In this document: piece after piece, positions 37,701 through 49,700 of the stretch | Layout of the letters: each line of letters starts with the position of its first letter | Position numbering within the stretch: the first letter of the stretch is position 1 | Assembly: GCA_963970005.1 (NCBI GenBank) | Contig: CAXAMN010014169.1 | Coordinates: 75,942-139,941, forward strand | DNA: 64,000 bases | Reading direction: 5' to 3' | Source of the DNA: Durusdinium trenchii | Taxonomy: Eukaryota > Sar > Dinophyceae > Suessiales > Symbiodiniaceae | Position numbers and translations under genes: made by a program | Notes under the pieces: generated by a model | The model's input: the letters and a program-made list of their open reading frames with translations, nothing else | Database searches by the model: none | Told to the model about the DNA's origin: nothing

Positions 37701-40700
37701 ATTTAGGATTCATGTCGAGGTAGGTTCAACTAACCATTGAGGGGCACTTTGTATATCCCCACCTATGGCCGGGCTGGAATGAGGATGTCTTTTCAATCAT
37801 TCCTTTATGCTTGGGAGGGAAATCGATGTGGACATCCAGTTTGAAAGGGGTGGATGTTCGTGTCATGTTCTGTCTTCTGCAAATTAACTCTGCACGAATG
37901 AATACACGTTCCTTGGTGGATTTCAACTTTCATGACCGTCCTGCTGTCAAGGTGAACCAACACCCTTTGTGGTATCTGATGAGCGTGCAGTATGGCACAT
38001 CCAAATTCACATGGCTGTGTTGAATCTACGCCCGGAACAAACTAGTAACTAGTTTCCTTCCTTGCTTGGTTTGGCTTGCACAGACGTTACTTCTTTTCTG
38101 CGTGCTTCCCTTCAAAAGCCAAGTTTGAAGGGCGAATGTGAGGTCAGGTATACTTGCTCCAGGTGTCCTAAAGCCTAATCCAACCTCGAGGATCAGCTTC
38201 CACATCAGCCTCTCCCCAACGATCCAACCGTGGACGGTGCTCCGGCGAAACGCCTTCCGTGCGCTGCGGCTCTTCCTTTTGGGCCTGGCCGTGCAGGGGA
38301 GCATCTTCCATGTGACGCCTGCTGGGCCGCTCTTGGTCTTGAACTTAGGCCCGGTAGACGTGGGAACAAGAAGCTAGTAGTAACAGGTGCCACGCTAGTA
38401 GTAACAAGTGCCTTACTAGTAGTAACAAGAAGCTATTAATGTTTATTTAATTCTAACAGCTTCTTGTTACTACTAGTAAGGCACCTGTTACTACTAGCGT
38501 GGCACCTGTTACTAGTAGCATTCTTAGGCCCGGTAGACGTGCGAACAGCAGGTCCGCCTTGTTGCCTCTCCGGGGGAGAACGACTCAAGGTGGTGGCGGG
38601 GGGCATGCCCTACTCCAAAAAACCATCGGGTGAACTTGTCACGTTTCACGAAATCTACTTTGTTGGGTTCTTGCGCACTTTCAATTGTGATTGGGTAGGT
38701 GTGTCTCACGTCGACTCACCTATATTCGTTACTCTGAGCAGCAACCGTTTGCTTGCTGACCAGCACTGTTGGCAGTTTGCTGCTCAGCAACCGGTGGCTT
38801 GCTGACTCAGTAACTGCTTGACCAGCAAGATTGGAAGGCTGCTGCTCAGCAACTGTTTGCTTTTTGACCCACAAGATTCGAAGGTTGCTGCTCCGCAACT
38901 GCTTGTTTGCTGAACAGGAAGTTTGGAGGGTTTATGCTCAGCAGCCATTTTGCTGGCTGACCAGCAAGATTGGCAGGTGGCTGCTGCTCAGAACCGTTTC
39001 CTTGCTGCGCACGAACCTGCCAATCCTACTGTAATCTTGCTGGTCAGCCGGCAAGCAGCTGCTGAGCAGCAACCTGCCAATCTGGGTGGTTCGGGTTCCA
39101 TTCCAGGCACTGTGCGCATCATGGGAATTTTACAGCGGATCGCCATTGTGTTCCTCTTCGTCTCCTTAATCGATCTCTTTGTTCCCGCACGTGGTTCTCG
39201 CGATGGCGACGGTGATGCGTTTGAAGCGTTGCTGCCAGAAGAACAGGGCATCGGTTTGTGGCTGCTTTGGCGCACCGTGCTCAGGCGACGTGGTGCGGCT
39301 GTGATGGGCATACGGACATGACTGTCATCAAGTCCAAACATGCTTAGTTACATGAAATTCCACGTCGAGACGCGTGAAATGAGGAGTGGCATTTACCAGG
39401 CACGACTTTCGGGTTTCTCACCATGAGATCGCAGGTCCAAATGTTGCTCACACCAGGCCTTGACTGTGTTGCACCGTGTGCTTTCGGTGACGCCACGTGA
39501 CTTACTGAAGGAAGTTTCACCCCCACTATATGTTGGATCCAGCAACCCCTTATTGCTAAGCCGCAGTCAGAAATGTCTCTATTTTCAGGTGGGTGTTCTC
39601 TTAGTGACTGAGGGAGGTTTGGAATTCTCAGGATCCAGCCTGCATTCCATGCACTAGATCAGGTGGATCCTGGTGCTGTTGCTGGTGCTTCTGGGAACGT
39701 GTCTCACCTATGGTGCTCCACCGTCCAGTTGGCCTGGCTGCCCCTTGGACTGGTGCTCACCCTTGGAGTGGCTAAGAGTTTGGGATCGTTATTTGGGACG
39801 GGTCGGTGGTGCTACTTGGAAACCTACTGTGAGAATCTGCGAGAAATCGATCATTTGCAAGGCTGCAGGTTGGTCTTGGAAGTGGTTGAGTATACCTCAT
39901 CCTCCTTCTTTAGTCGTCCAGACACCCAATGCCTTCGTTTGGTCCTTGTTGGAAAAGGTTGAAGACCTTGTGCCCTCAAAGACCCTTGTGCCCACACCTT
40001 TTTCCAGGGTGACGTGAAGAAGCTCGGGTGCTTCTACGCCCCAACACATGAATCTCCCTCACCCACGGGGACTTCAGGCGCTTCAACCTTGTACTCCTCC
40101 TCTGACGTCGTCAGCTTGCATGACATGGGCTGCAGCAGAGCCGGCTGGCTGGATTCCATACTCCTGGGCGTCCAACACGTCTACGTCCAGGGCACGTCCA
40201 TAGGACCCAAGGCAATCGGTCTCGGATTGGTCAAGAGGTGGCTGTGAGTCAAGACCTGAAGACCCAAAACTGTAGGTCGACGTGTTTGGTAGTCTATAGT
40301 CTATTCTGTTCATGCTCAGTCACGTTATGTTATGTTCTGTTTTTTTTGCTTTTGGACGCCAGCTAGGTGGACCAGAGGAAGTTAGGCCAAGTATCATCAT
40401 CTCTAGGTCCCAAAGCCACCCGTTTTCCCTGGAAGACCTCCACAGATTTTGGGAGTGCCGATGCACCTTCCGTGAATCCTCATGAATCCAGTTACCACTG
40501 ACATGGGCCGATGAGGCCACTTGGTTCGCAGCAAGTCATGCCAAACACAGGTGTCCAACCACTTTCATTTGGCTGTCAAATCAGATTGAAAAAAGACATT
40601 CCACCCAACAAAACACGCTTTGGTTGTTCTTTTTCTCTTTCGAAGCTCCAGAACATTTCACCCAAAAAAAACACACGCAGAGGTGGGTGGTCTTTGAATT

Positions 40701-43700
40701 CTTCCTCCTCCCGTCCAGCCGCCGAAACCGTCAGGGCGCGCCCAACTTTGGTTTTGATCCAGAGGGTTTGGTCACAACGCTGAGCGCCACGTTCCCCATG
40801 TTCGTGGGGGCTCATCTGGGGCGATCTGGACGAGTCCTGCAACGAGCCTTGGCAGTCTTGGTGCCATTTGTTTTGCAAGGAAGACGGAAGGAGCCCAGTC
40901 CCATCAGATCTTGGAATATCCAAGCATATCACTACATCTTCGAAAGACGTGTAGTTCGAGCAAATTTTAGTGCCTTCCTGACTCTTGTTTTGTGTGGGTG
41001 CTGTGTTTTTGGAAGCCTTCCACCTCAGGATTCTTCGCGCATTGGCTACTGCTTGGCACCACGTTCACTGCGATCGGCTGCTGGATGACACAATGGATTC
41101 CGTTTAACAAGCGCTTATGGTCGCCATCATACAACCTTTGTAACTGGCACGCACTTTCAGGTCATTGTTCATACACGGAGAAGTAACGACTGAAAGTGGC
41201 CTTCAATAGGATCACGCGGATCCTTCCCAATAGCATCCTCCTTGACCTACGACCGTTTGCATCTTGCGACTTTCAGGTTCTTGTTTTGCTTGGTCGCTTG
41301 AAGGGGGCGATGTGATTAGAATGTTGATACATGGAGAAGCAAGGCAGGCAAAACATGTGCCTGACGGGCGGGTGTGTATCCCTCTCAGAGGCCAGTTCCT
41401 TTATGCTTTTAGGGGCGAGGATTATTTGCATGCCCAAGATTAAAAGGATAAACTGGTTGATTAAGCAAATTGAATGGACTGGAACTGGAAACCTTTCAAT
41501 CATTTAGGGTGAGTCTCATGAGTAGGAACGCCGCATAAAATGGTTTACTGGTGCTACGAGTATGCTTATTGCACTAGTGCAACAGAGAGTGATGATGTGG
41601 AATATGAGCGAGGTGAGTCTTGTCAGCAGATGTCATCCTCTCGCAGGTACAGCGGGCACAGGTATTTTCCTGTATGCGGCCTTATTCTTCCTTTGCGACC
41701 GAGAGCCCTCCTCTCCATTATGGCGGAAAATGACCATCATAGGCACTACGGCCTTGAAGCCTTTTCAATGGCTGGGTGCCAACTGTATCTTGTTTTTCGT
41801 GCTCTCCGAGTGTTGCGGAGTCCTCAGCTGGGCGTTGCAGTCAGTGAGGGGTGAAGAACAGAACATCGTCCGCTGGTTTCGCGACCATTTCCTGTGGCAC
41901 ACTTGTCGACTCGGACACCACTGCCCCAGCCCAGTTGGCAACGTTCAGAACGCCTGCGCACCAGTGGAAGTAGCATTCACGCTGATCGGTTTGCTCTTTT
42001 GGATTTTGCTGCTCACTCAAGCAGCCAGAACTTTTGCACTTTTTGTTGCTCCTATGTAGTTGGAGTTCGAATACATGTTCAGGGTGTGAAACGTTTGCCT
42101 CTCTGGTTTTGGCAGACATGAGGCTCTGTGGACTGCTGTACCGATGGAAGATCTTCTGGAAGATTTGATTGCGAGACCATGAGTCAGGGTGCTCTTGCGA
42201 TGGTGCAGCGCTCTCGGATGGAATTTCCACCGATGTCATTGGAACGACAAGTACCTGCGGGCGCAGCCGGTTCGTGTGGCAGCGCCCGAGGATGGGCGAA
42301 ACTGGCGAATCGGTGAAGAGAAAAAGCCTGGGTATGTGTGGTTTGGAACAGGTTGGAACCATTGAATTTGTCCTAAGGGTGGATCCTTAATGATCCTTAC
42401 AAACAATTGTAGGAATTGGGACTGTATACCAATATTAAGTAGCCCAGCACCGGCTTCTTCGATGTCCACCAGATCTCTTTTGTGGCCGGATCTCGAAGGC
42501 CTCTCAGAACTCTCAGGCACTCACTGGACAACATTCGTTTCCCCAAGACACTTCATGTGTGGAATCTGTACCTACCATTGCCCAATCAAACCGTTCGCCC
42601 AGACGCGGCCCAGACGCGGCCCGTTCGGCCCCAACTGCTACACGGTTGGTTGCTTCGGTCCAGTTCGGCGGACTGAGGGTCAAAACCGGTCCAGTTCACC
42701 CCAGCTATCAGGGTCCCATGGAGGCAAGTGCACCACCCAGTGCCAGTCCGCCATCGAGGCGGTGGAACCTGGGAAAGCGGTGGAAAGCTTTGGACCTCCC
42801 AGCATTCCCCAACCTGTCAAAGGTTCCCATCTTCTCTCTGACCTTCTTTTTCAACTTCCTCCGTCTTCTTGCACATGGGCCGTGCCAATCCACATTACGT
42901 AGTACCTGGTGGACCTGCAATTTCTGGTTGCCATTCCGCTGCGTTCACCCATAGTATCGAAAATACAATACAGAATACAGTTATTGCTTCTTGGTGAATC
43001 TATTTATCACTTCCCATGGATGAATTATCCCGACCTTCAGCATCCCGACCTTGGGCCCACCATCCCGCACGCACACGAGAAGACTAATCCGAGGAAGCTC
43101 TACAGCGCTGTGCCCACCATCCCGGGCCCCGAAGCGCGGTCGGCGCACCAGGCGCGGACTCGGCTTCGACCCTGCGGCCCCGATCCGCAGCTGCGAACGA
43201 CACCGACGTCAGGACGACACCGACGTCAGTCGCTGTGAATACTCTATTTGGGGAGTAGGGTAGTGTACATGTAGTGTACATCTATGGTGAGAATCCAACA
43301 CCAACACTCAGATGAGAATCTGTACATCTATGGTGCTACCACACGAGAATCTTCCACTTTTTTCGGGGTAAGGCATCCATTTCGCACTCGTGGTACACCC
43401 TTTAGTGAGTCGCAAAAACCCCACCCAAACCGGCCCTCACCTCACATGGCAGTGGGTACTCGGGGACCGCGGTTGACTGAACAGCGACTACCTGAGAGGT
43501 CCACGAGCACGGAGGTGCCATGACCCACAGCCGTATTGCCTCTCAATCTGTTTGGGTTCTGCAAAGGTGTAAAAAGTGCTGTCATGCGCTTTTCTCGGTC
43601 ACGGTGTAGAGACGCGGGGTGCACCAGAACTAGACAGGTCTCCGCGCAAGCGGGCCCGTACTCATTTGGCAGACATTTCGGGTTCGCACCAAACGGCAAG

Positions 43701-46700
43701 GGTGGTGCTGTTGACTGCGGTGCCGCTGCGCACGCTGCGCTCCACCCTGCCGGGTGACCTCCGTCCGCCGAACGTCGAACTTCGCCGGTCCGGGACCGAA
43801 GACCGACCTTCGAGGCCTTTGGTGCGGACGGATACCTCTACGTCTTCGGAGGAGAATGGTCCAGCCGGGATCAGAAACGCTATCGCTCCTTGGAGGGAGG
43901 GCTTGAGCTGCGGGCTAAGCTGCGAGCCGAAGTAGTGGGAGGCCTTGTTGTCCAATAGGCTTTTGGTGGCTTTCGGCTTTTGGTGGCTTTGGGCCTTGGT
44001 TGGCTTTTTTGTTTTTGCTTTTCGTGGCTTCATTCACTGATATGGGGAATATATTTTAGTGGTATATATACTGTATATATATATATATTTGTATATAATG
44101 TAATAGGGTCTGTCCTATTACCTGTAACAGTCAGTAAACAATTATTACTATTTTTGAACAAGGCCTTTACTAACCATCATCATCCAGTGTTACAGGTATT
44201 AGGATAGACCTGTATATATATATATACACATATGTCTTTTTTCAGGCCTAGCTGTGGGAAGGAAAGAAAGAAGGAAGGAAGAAAGGAAGCAGTGGTGTCG
44301 TAAGTAACTTAGCGGAGCCAATGTAGCAGCTTAGGGTAAGATTTAGAGGATGCATTGGCCAGTCCAATGTAGCAGACCTTTTCTGAGACAGCCCACGACA
44401 AAATTTAGAGAGCGCAGAAGCCATTCCATTGTAGCACACCGTTGGAAGAGGCAGAGGCGAGCGCAAGGCAGGCATCTGGATCAAAAATAGAAGTGTAAAG
44501 GGCCAAAGAAACCAGAGAACAGGATCAAAAAGAGAAAAAGTGCAGGATCAAAAAAACAGTTCTCGAGTCTAGTGATCCCCTAGGCCCAGGTCCGGCTTGA
44601 TCTCTGTATAAGGTCGCTTCATCCCCCGAGGCGGAACAATGAAGACAAAAACAGAAAAAATGAAGACTTTGCGAGTCCAGGTCATGATCCTCGCATGTTT
44701 GTCAGCAACCAAGAGTGTTGTTGAGGTGGACATGGTGAGTCAACATGAATCAACCATACCCGCGGCAACTGCTGAATAGATCCCACAAAAACCTAATCTC
44801 TATCTTTTGGTGTTCATACCCCAAAACGAATGTGGGTGTGTAGCAGAATATCCCCCAAAGATCTCTATTGGTTGGGATGTCCCCCAAAATTAAAATACAA
44901 AAAAGATCTGCCTTTCTCCCACTCTCAGCAGATTCAGCCGAGCTGCCAAGGTCAATTCCGAGATCTTTGGCGCTTTGAGTGCTCGGGCGCTCCGGGCACG
45001 CGCTGGGAGCAGTTGGAGGTAGGTCAGAGCAGCCCGAGCGATGGAGGAGTTTGGGAGTGTTGGTCTTGAGTTTTGTTGACTTGTAGTTGAGGTCAAGAAT
45101 ATCCAGCGAGTGATAACGATCATAGAGACCACCCAGAAGAAGACGAAGGAGAAGAAGAGTTGCATGTAATAATTAGTTATATTACGTACATAATTGTGTA
45201 TAATACGTGTTGATACGTTTTTGCCAGGGCAACATGAAGCAGGTGTCTATTAATAGCCTTGCTTAACAAAGAGGTCAAACTTGGGACCAACCAGTTTATT
45301 CATGCAGATGAGATGGACACCACCTACTTGAACCTTCAACGGAGGTGGGTTAGATGGAGATCCACACCACTTGTGTAGAGTATGGTCTATTGGAGACCTC
45401 GTAAGGAAGGTTCTGGTAGCAAATTCATTTTGATTGAAAGATCAAGGTGGTGTGATATAGCAGGGTAGAGCTGTAATTATAACTTACCCTTTGCCAGAAT
45501 CTAACGCATGAGATTGCAAGTGAAGGGTGCCAAACGAAATGGCAGATAAGGGATGATATCAGACTGACCGATGGCAACTCTCCAGATGAAAATATGGTTG
45601 ATACCTGGAATGCCGACTGGCTGAATATCACACCCTATAGATCCACATACCCTCCCAGAAGGAAAGTCCAGTCGTACCTGCTACACACTGGGTTAAGGTT
45701 AATACAATTCCTGTTGTTGAATAGAATGTTTCTTCTCCAAAAGATCCACTCTGAGAAGGAAGGTGGCAGTGGTTCCTCGGGAATATGCGTGACCTCCTGT
45801 CAATTAGAAAGCAGCAGTGGAGGCTTGACAACAGGAAGACGAGCAGTTTCCTGCATGTCGTATTTCCAAGATAATCTGGAAATATGGTTGAACTGGTCTA
45901 AATTCGTTAGTACAATAGTTGCTTCTTTGATAAAGGCCATTGAAAACAGCTGGTTCTGGACTCCTCCATCCCCCTCGTCTCCCCTTGCCGACTTGCCAGG
46001 CCCATGGCAGCGTGCCAGACAGTCGCTCTGGGCACCGGATGGCGACGGCCGGGTCCTATGCAGCCACTGGGCTGGCACGTCCGTGGCACCTGCAGGGGAA
46101 AGACGACGTCGACCCCTCAAGGGTCAGCAAAAGGGATATCAAAGGTCCATGCCGTCAGGTTCCATGTTCTTCATGATTCTTCACGTCCTTTCGGTTGTAG
46201 GGATCGAAGTTGGAAGGTGTTGGGGACACTGATGGATTTGGAGCTCAATGGCTCAATTCAATTGTGTCATATGGTGCTATTACTTTGATGATCCCAATCT
46301 TCAAAGGTTGCCGGTACAAAAAGCAGAACAAAAAAGAACATTGCAGTCAGACATCTTGCTTTACCGTGAAAGCCTTGAATCTCATTCCATACACCCGAAC
46401 CCCGTGCACTACCTAGCGTTTTGACCAATCTGGTATTGCAGTTTAACCAGGAACATCCGATGTCTTTCGAGATCCATTGAACATACGTTCGTTCGTGATG
46501 CCAGTCGTCTCGCTGTCTGACCTCTCGTTCCAACTGTGGCTCCGAATTGATTTCATGAACCTGGCGCCCTGCTGTATATGAGCCGCGATCAAAACATTTG
46601 AAGACATTTTTTATATACTGGAGATGGGTGGTTTGTGCACAGTTCCACCCCAAAACCGACAACATCCACTTATTAGTTGAAGAAGAACAGGTTTTGACTG

Positions 46701-49700
46701 CCCCTTCACATAGATAGTTTTCTTGGGAATACCCAACTGCTCTACTCTTCTTTGGGACACTTGTCTTGTTCCTTTTTTCACATTATATTATATTATATTT
46801 GACTGATTGTATAGCCACTCCTACCTGTACTCCCACAGTACCACATGAGAAGCGGGTCCGCGCCCGCTCCTCCCAGGTGCTCTTTGGTGGCTTCTCCGAG
46901 GACAAGAAGCGCCGAGCGACGTACTGGGACGATTTCTATGCCTTGCATCTACCCAGCCACACTTGGAGCCGCCTGGCGAGGTGAACAACGAAGGTTGGGT
47001 GTGTTTTTGTGTCTCTTTGTGGTCAGCGTCTTGTGTCCTCAATGTTCCCAAACGAAGAGAGACATTCATTCCCAAACACTTCATCTGAGCACAGAGGGCC
47101 TGCATGAAAAATAGCAAGCATCACCAAAGGCAAGCTACAGTGATCGAGCTTTTTTTGATGCGTTGGGTGACTCAGACTCGAAGGTTTTGGACCATTTGAA
47201 GGTCTTTGCCTTCTCTCAGATGGTTTTTGTCTGATTTTTTTGCATGGAGCCATAGGAGCGTCCATCACTTCCTATTGAAGCATGTGGGTGATCATAAAAA
47301 AAATGGGATGGGAGACCTCCCTCTTAAAATATACAACCATGAGAGTAGCAAGCCTTCCTCACGCTTCACATGACAACTCCACTGACAACTCCTTGATCCC
47401 CTTCAAAGAGGCTTCTTACCTCCACCTCTCAGTGGACACGTTCACCATCGTAGATCGTTGGTCAGCTGCATTTTGAAACATGACTCATGAGCCCCAAGGG
47501 CTCCAAACCCAAACCCACCCCAGTCCCACCTTCTCAGAGGCTACACGGAGCCCTAAGGGGACATTTTCATTATTCAGTTGGTATACATTTGATGTCATGG
47601 CCACCCACGCCCCTCTGAGAGCATCGGCTGCATGTGCACGGTCTTTCGTTGTTTGGGCGCCCGCCACGGCCGCGACCCGGGGCGACCCGGAGATGCCCCG
47701 GCAATTGAGACAAGTAAGACTAAAGGAGACTTCGGCTAATCGAAAAGTCCCCAGACACTCCATATGGGACATTGGGGTGGTTTAGGGATGCTTTGGGGAA
47801 TGCAATGTAGGCGCGGCATATCACCTGAATTTTCCACCGCGTGCAGACTATGACCACTGCATAAATTAGGTGAACCAGCCATCAAGACTGTGGGGATTTC
47901 TTCTGCCTTCCGCAACCATCCGCGCGACATCCGACTGGAATGCCGCCGCCGTGGCCCTTCGTTACGGTTCGTACCGATGCCGCTTCTTGCTCCGTTCGTC
48001 GGTCTACGGGCAACCAGGAGCTTCGTAGCGTCCGACTGTGTCCAAAGAGGACTCATCTCCCGCCAGCCTCGCCTAGGACTCTTGCCCGTCTCCTCTGATC
48101 GTCGAGCTCGCCCCATCTCACGCGCCGGAGGGCTGCTGTTTGCCGCGGCCAGCCAGGTGGGATTCCCGGTGTGGCTTTGGGCCATGGGGACGGAGGTGCG
48201 TGGGCCATTTGGGTGTCCAGAAACACATGGCAACTCCCCAGTCCCAGCCATTTTTGTTGGGTAAAGGAGTTCAAGGTGGTGCCATATAACCATGTCAACC
48301 CGGTTGGGAGGTTGGGTTTCCAAAGACCGCCAAGGCATGATTTGATATCCTTTGGACGAATCCCTGGTAACTGGTAGTTCCAAAACGGAAAAAAAAGAAA
48401 AACCAGTGAATCGCCACATGGTGACGTGTTATTCCTAAGCTTGGCTTGCTGCAGATTCAAGAGACCCAATAAGTCTCACGAGAGATGTAGGAAGTGCACC
48501 ATTTCAGAAAAACGACGCGGCAAGGCAATTCGAAGTCAGCTCCAGCCACCATTTCAGGCTTGTAAATCCACACTTGGCGATCGAATATCTTTGAAAAAAC
48601 GCGGGTATTGGAATGTATTGGATGTGATTCAAAGACTGTGACACTTCATCGCCCAAACCCAACCCAACCAACCAAACAACGTGTGCCCCCCCCCGCTCAT
48701 CCGGTGTCACGTTTCCGCACGCACAACGTCCGTGGCACTCTCGCTCACCACGTCCTGCCCCGAGACGTAAGTAAAAGCCTGTGGTGACATGGAAGAGGAA
48801 AAACCGCTGGGGTCGAATCCGGACCGAAGCGCGCCCGAAGGGCATTTGGAGAGGAATCCTGGATGTTGGACGAAAGGCCCATGGGACCCCTGAGGAGCAC
48901 CGCAGTGCTGCGCCAGCACAGCGCAGCTGCCTCACCTCACTGGCAGGTCTTTCTCTATGGCGGTTCCCGGCCGACGCGGAAGGGTGGCGATTCCTTGCAG
49001 ATCTTGGAGGACGAGTAGAGGAAGAGGAACAGTCGACAGTCGAGTACATCGCAAGAGTCCAACTGCATAATTCAAGGGGACAGCCATTTTTGTTGGTCGT
49101 CTTCGCTTCTGGAGCTGTCAACAGTAGTGAGGGTGAACATATGTTCATTGACAGCTGCAACAACTGCCATGCTAGATGAGGGCCCAGATAGTGGGCCCCT
49201 TGTCTCAAACTCACTCGCACCGTAACACCTTGGGCCCGGTGGAGTTCGCGTTGGGTGGCATAGATGGCTTTTGACGCCGTTGGTTGTCTCTTTCAATAGG
49301 GAGACCCCGACCAATGGTCCCTGTTTTCATTCACACCCATATAGAGGGTATACAATAATAAGTACAAAAGTTAGACATGCCCTTGTTAAATTGGCGAATG
49401 TGCCCTTTCGCCGCCCACATTCGTCTACTGATAGAATTTTACCACCAGAACTCGATCTATCACAATCTGTTTACCAACAACTGCTTCAGGGGCATTCTCA
49501 TTCAAAAAGGATGGTTTCATCACTACCAATAACATTGGCACATCACCCATGAACAAGGTTACCTATATACATTCTTGTCGAAAGAAATAGTCAAGCAATG
49601 ATATTCTATCAAAGCTTATGGTTTGTCCTTTTGCATTTCTTCTTTGAAGCGCAGCAGTACCGGATGGGACACGAGGAGACATGTTACGAAGCGTTACATA

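Noticed and set aside
41536-41612. Segment with MLIALVQQRVMMWN as an HGSNAT-like exon
   Set aside because: It looked like a helix in frame with the last exon, but splicing 41139 directly to 41647 keeps phase and restores the family order, and the intervening intron would otherwise be only 34 bases.
47736-48419. 227-residue minus open frame
   Set aside because: Lies over a Kelch exon and a foldback half copy, with no independent support.
48504-49220. 238-residue minus open frame
   Set aside because: Shadow of GC-rich Kelch exon sequence on the + strand; no domain of its own.
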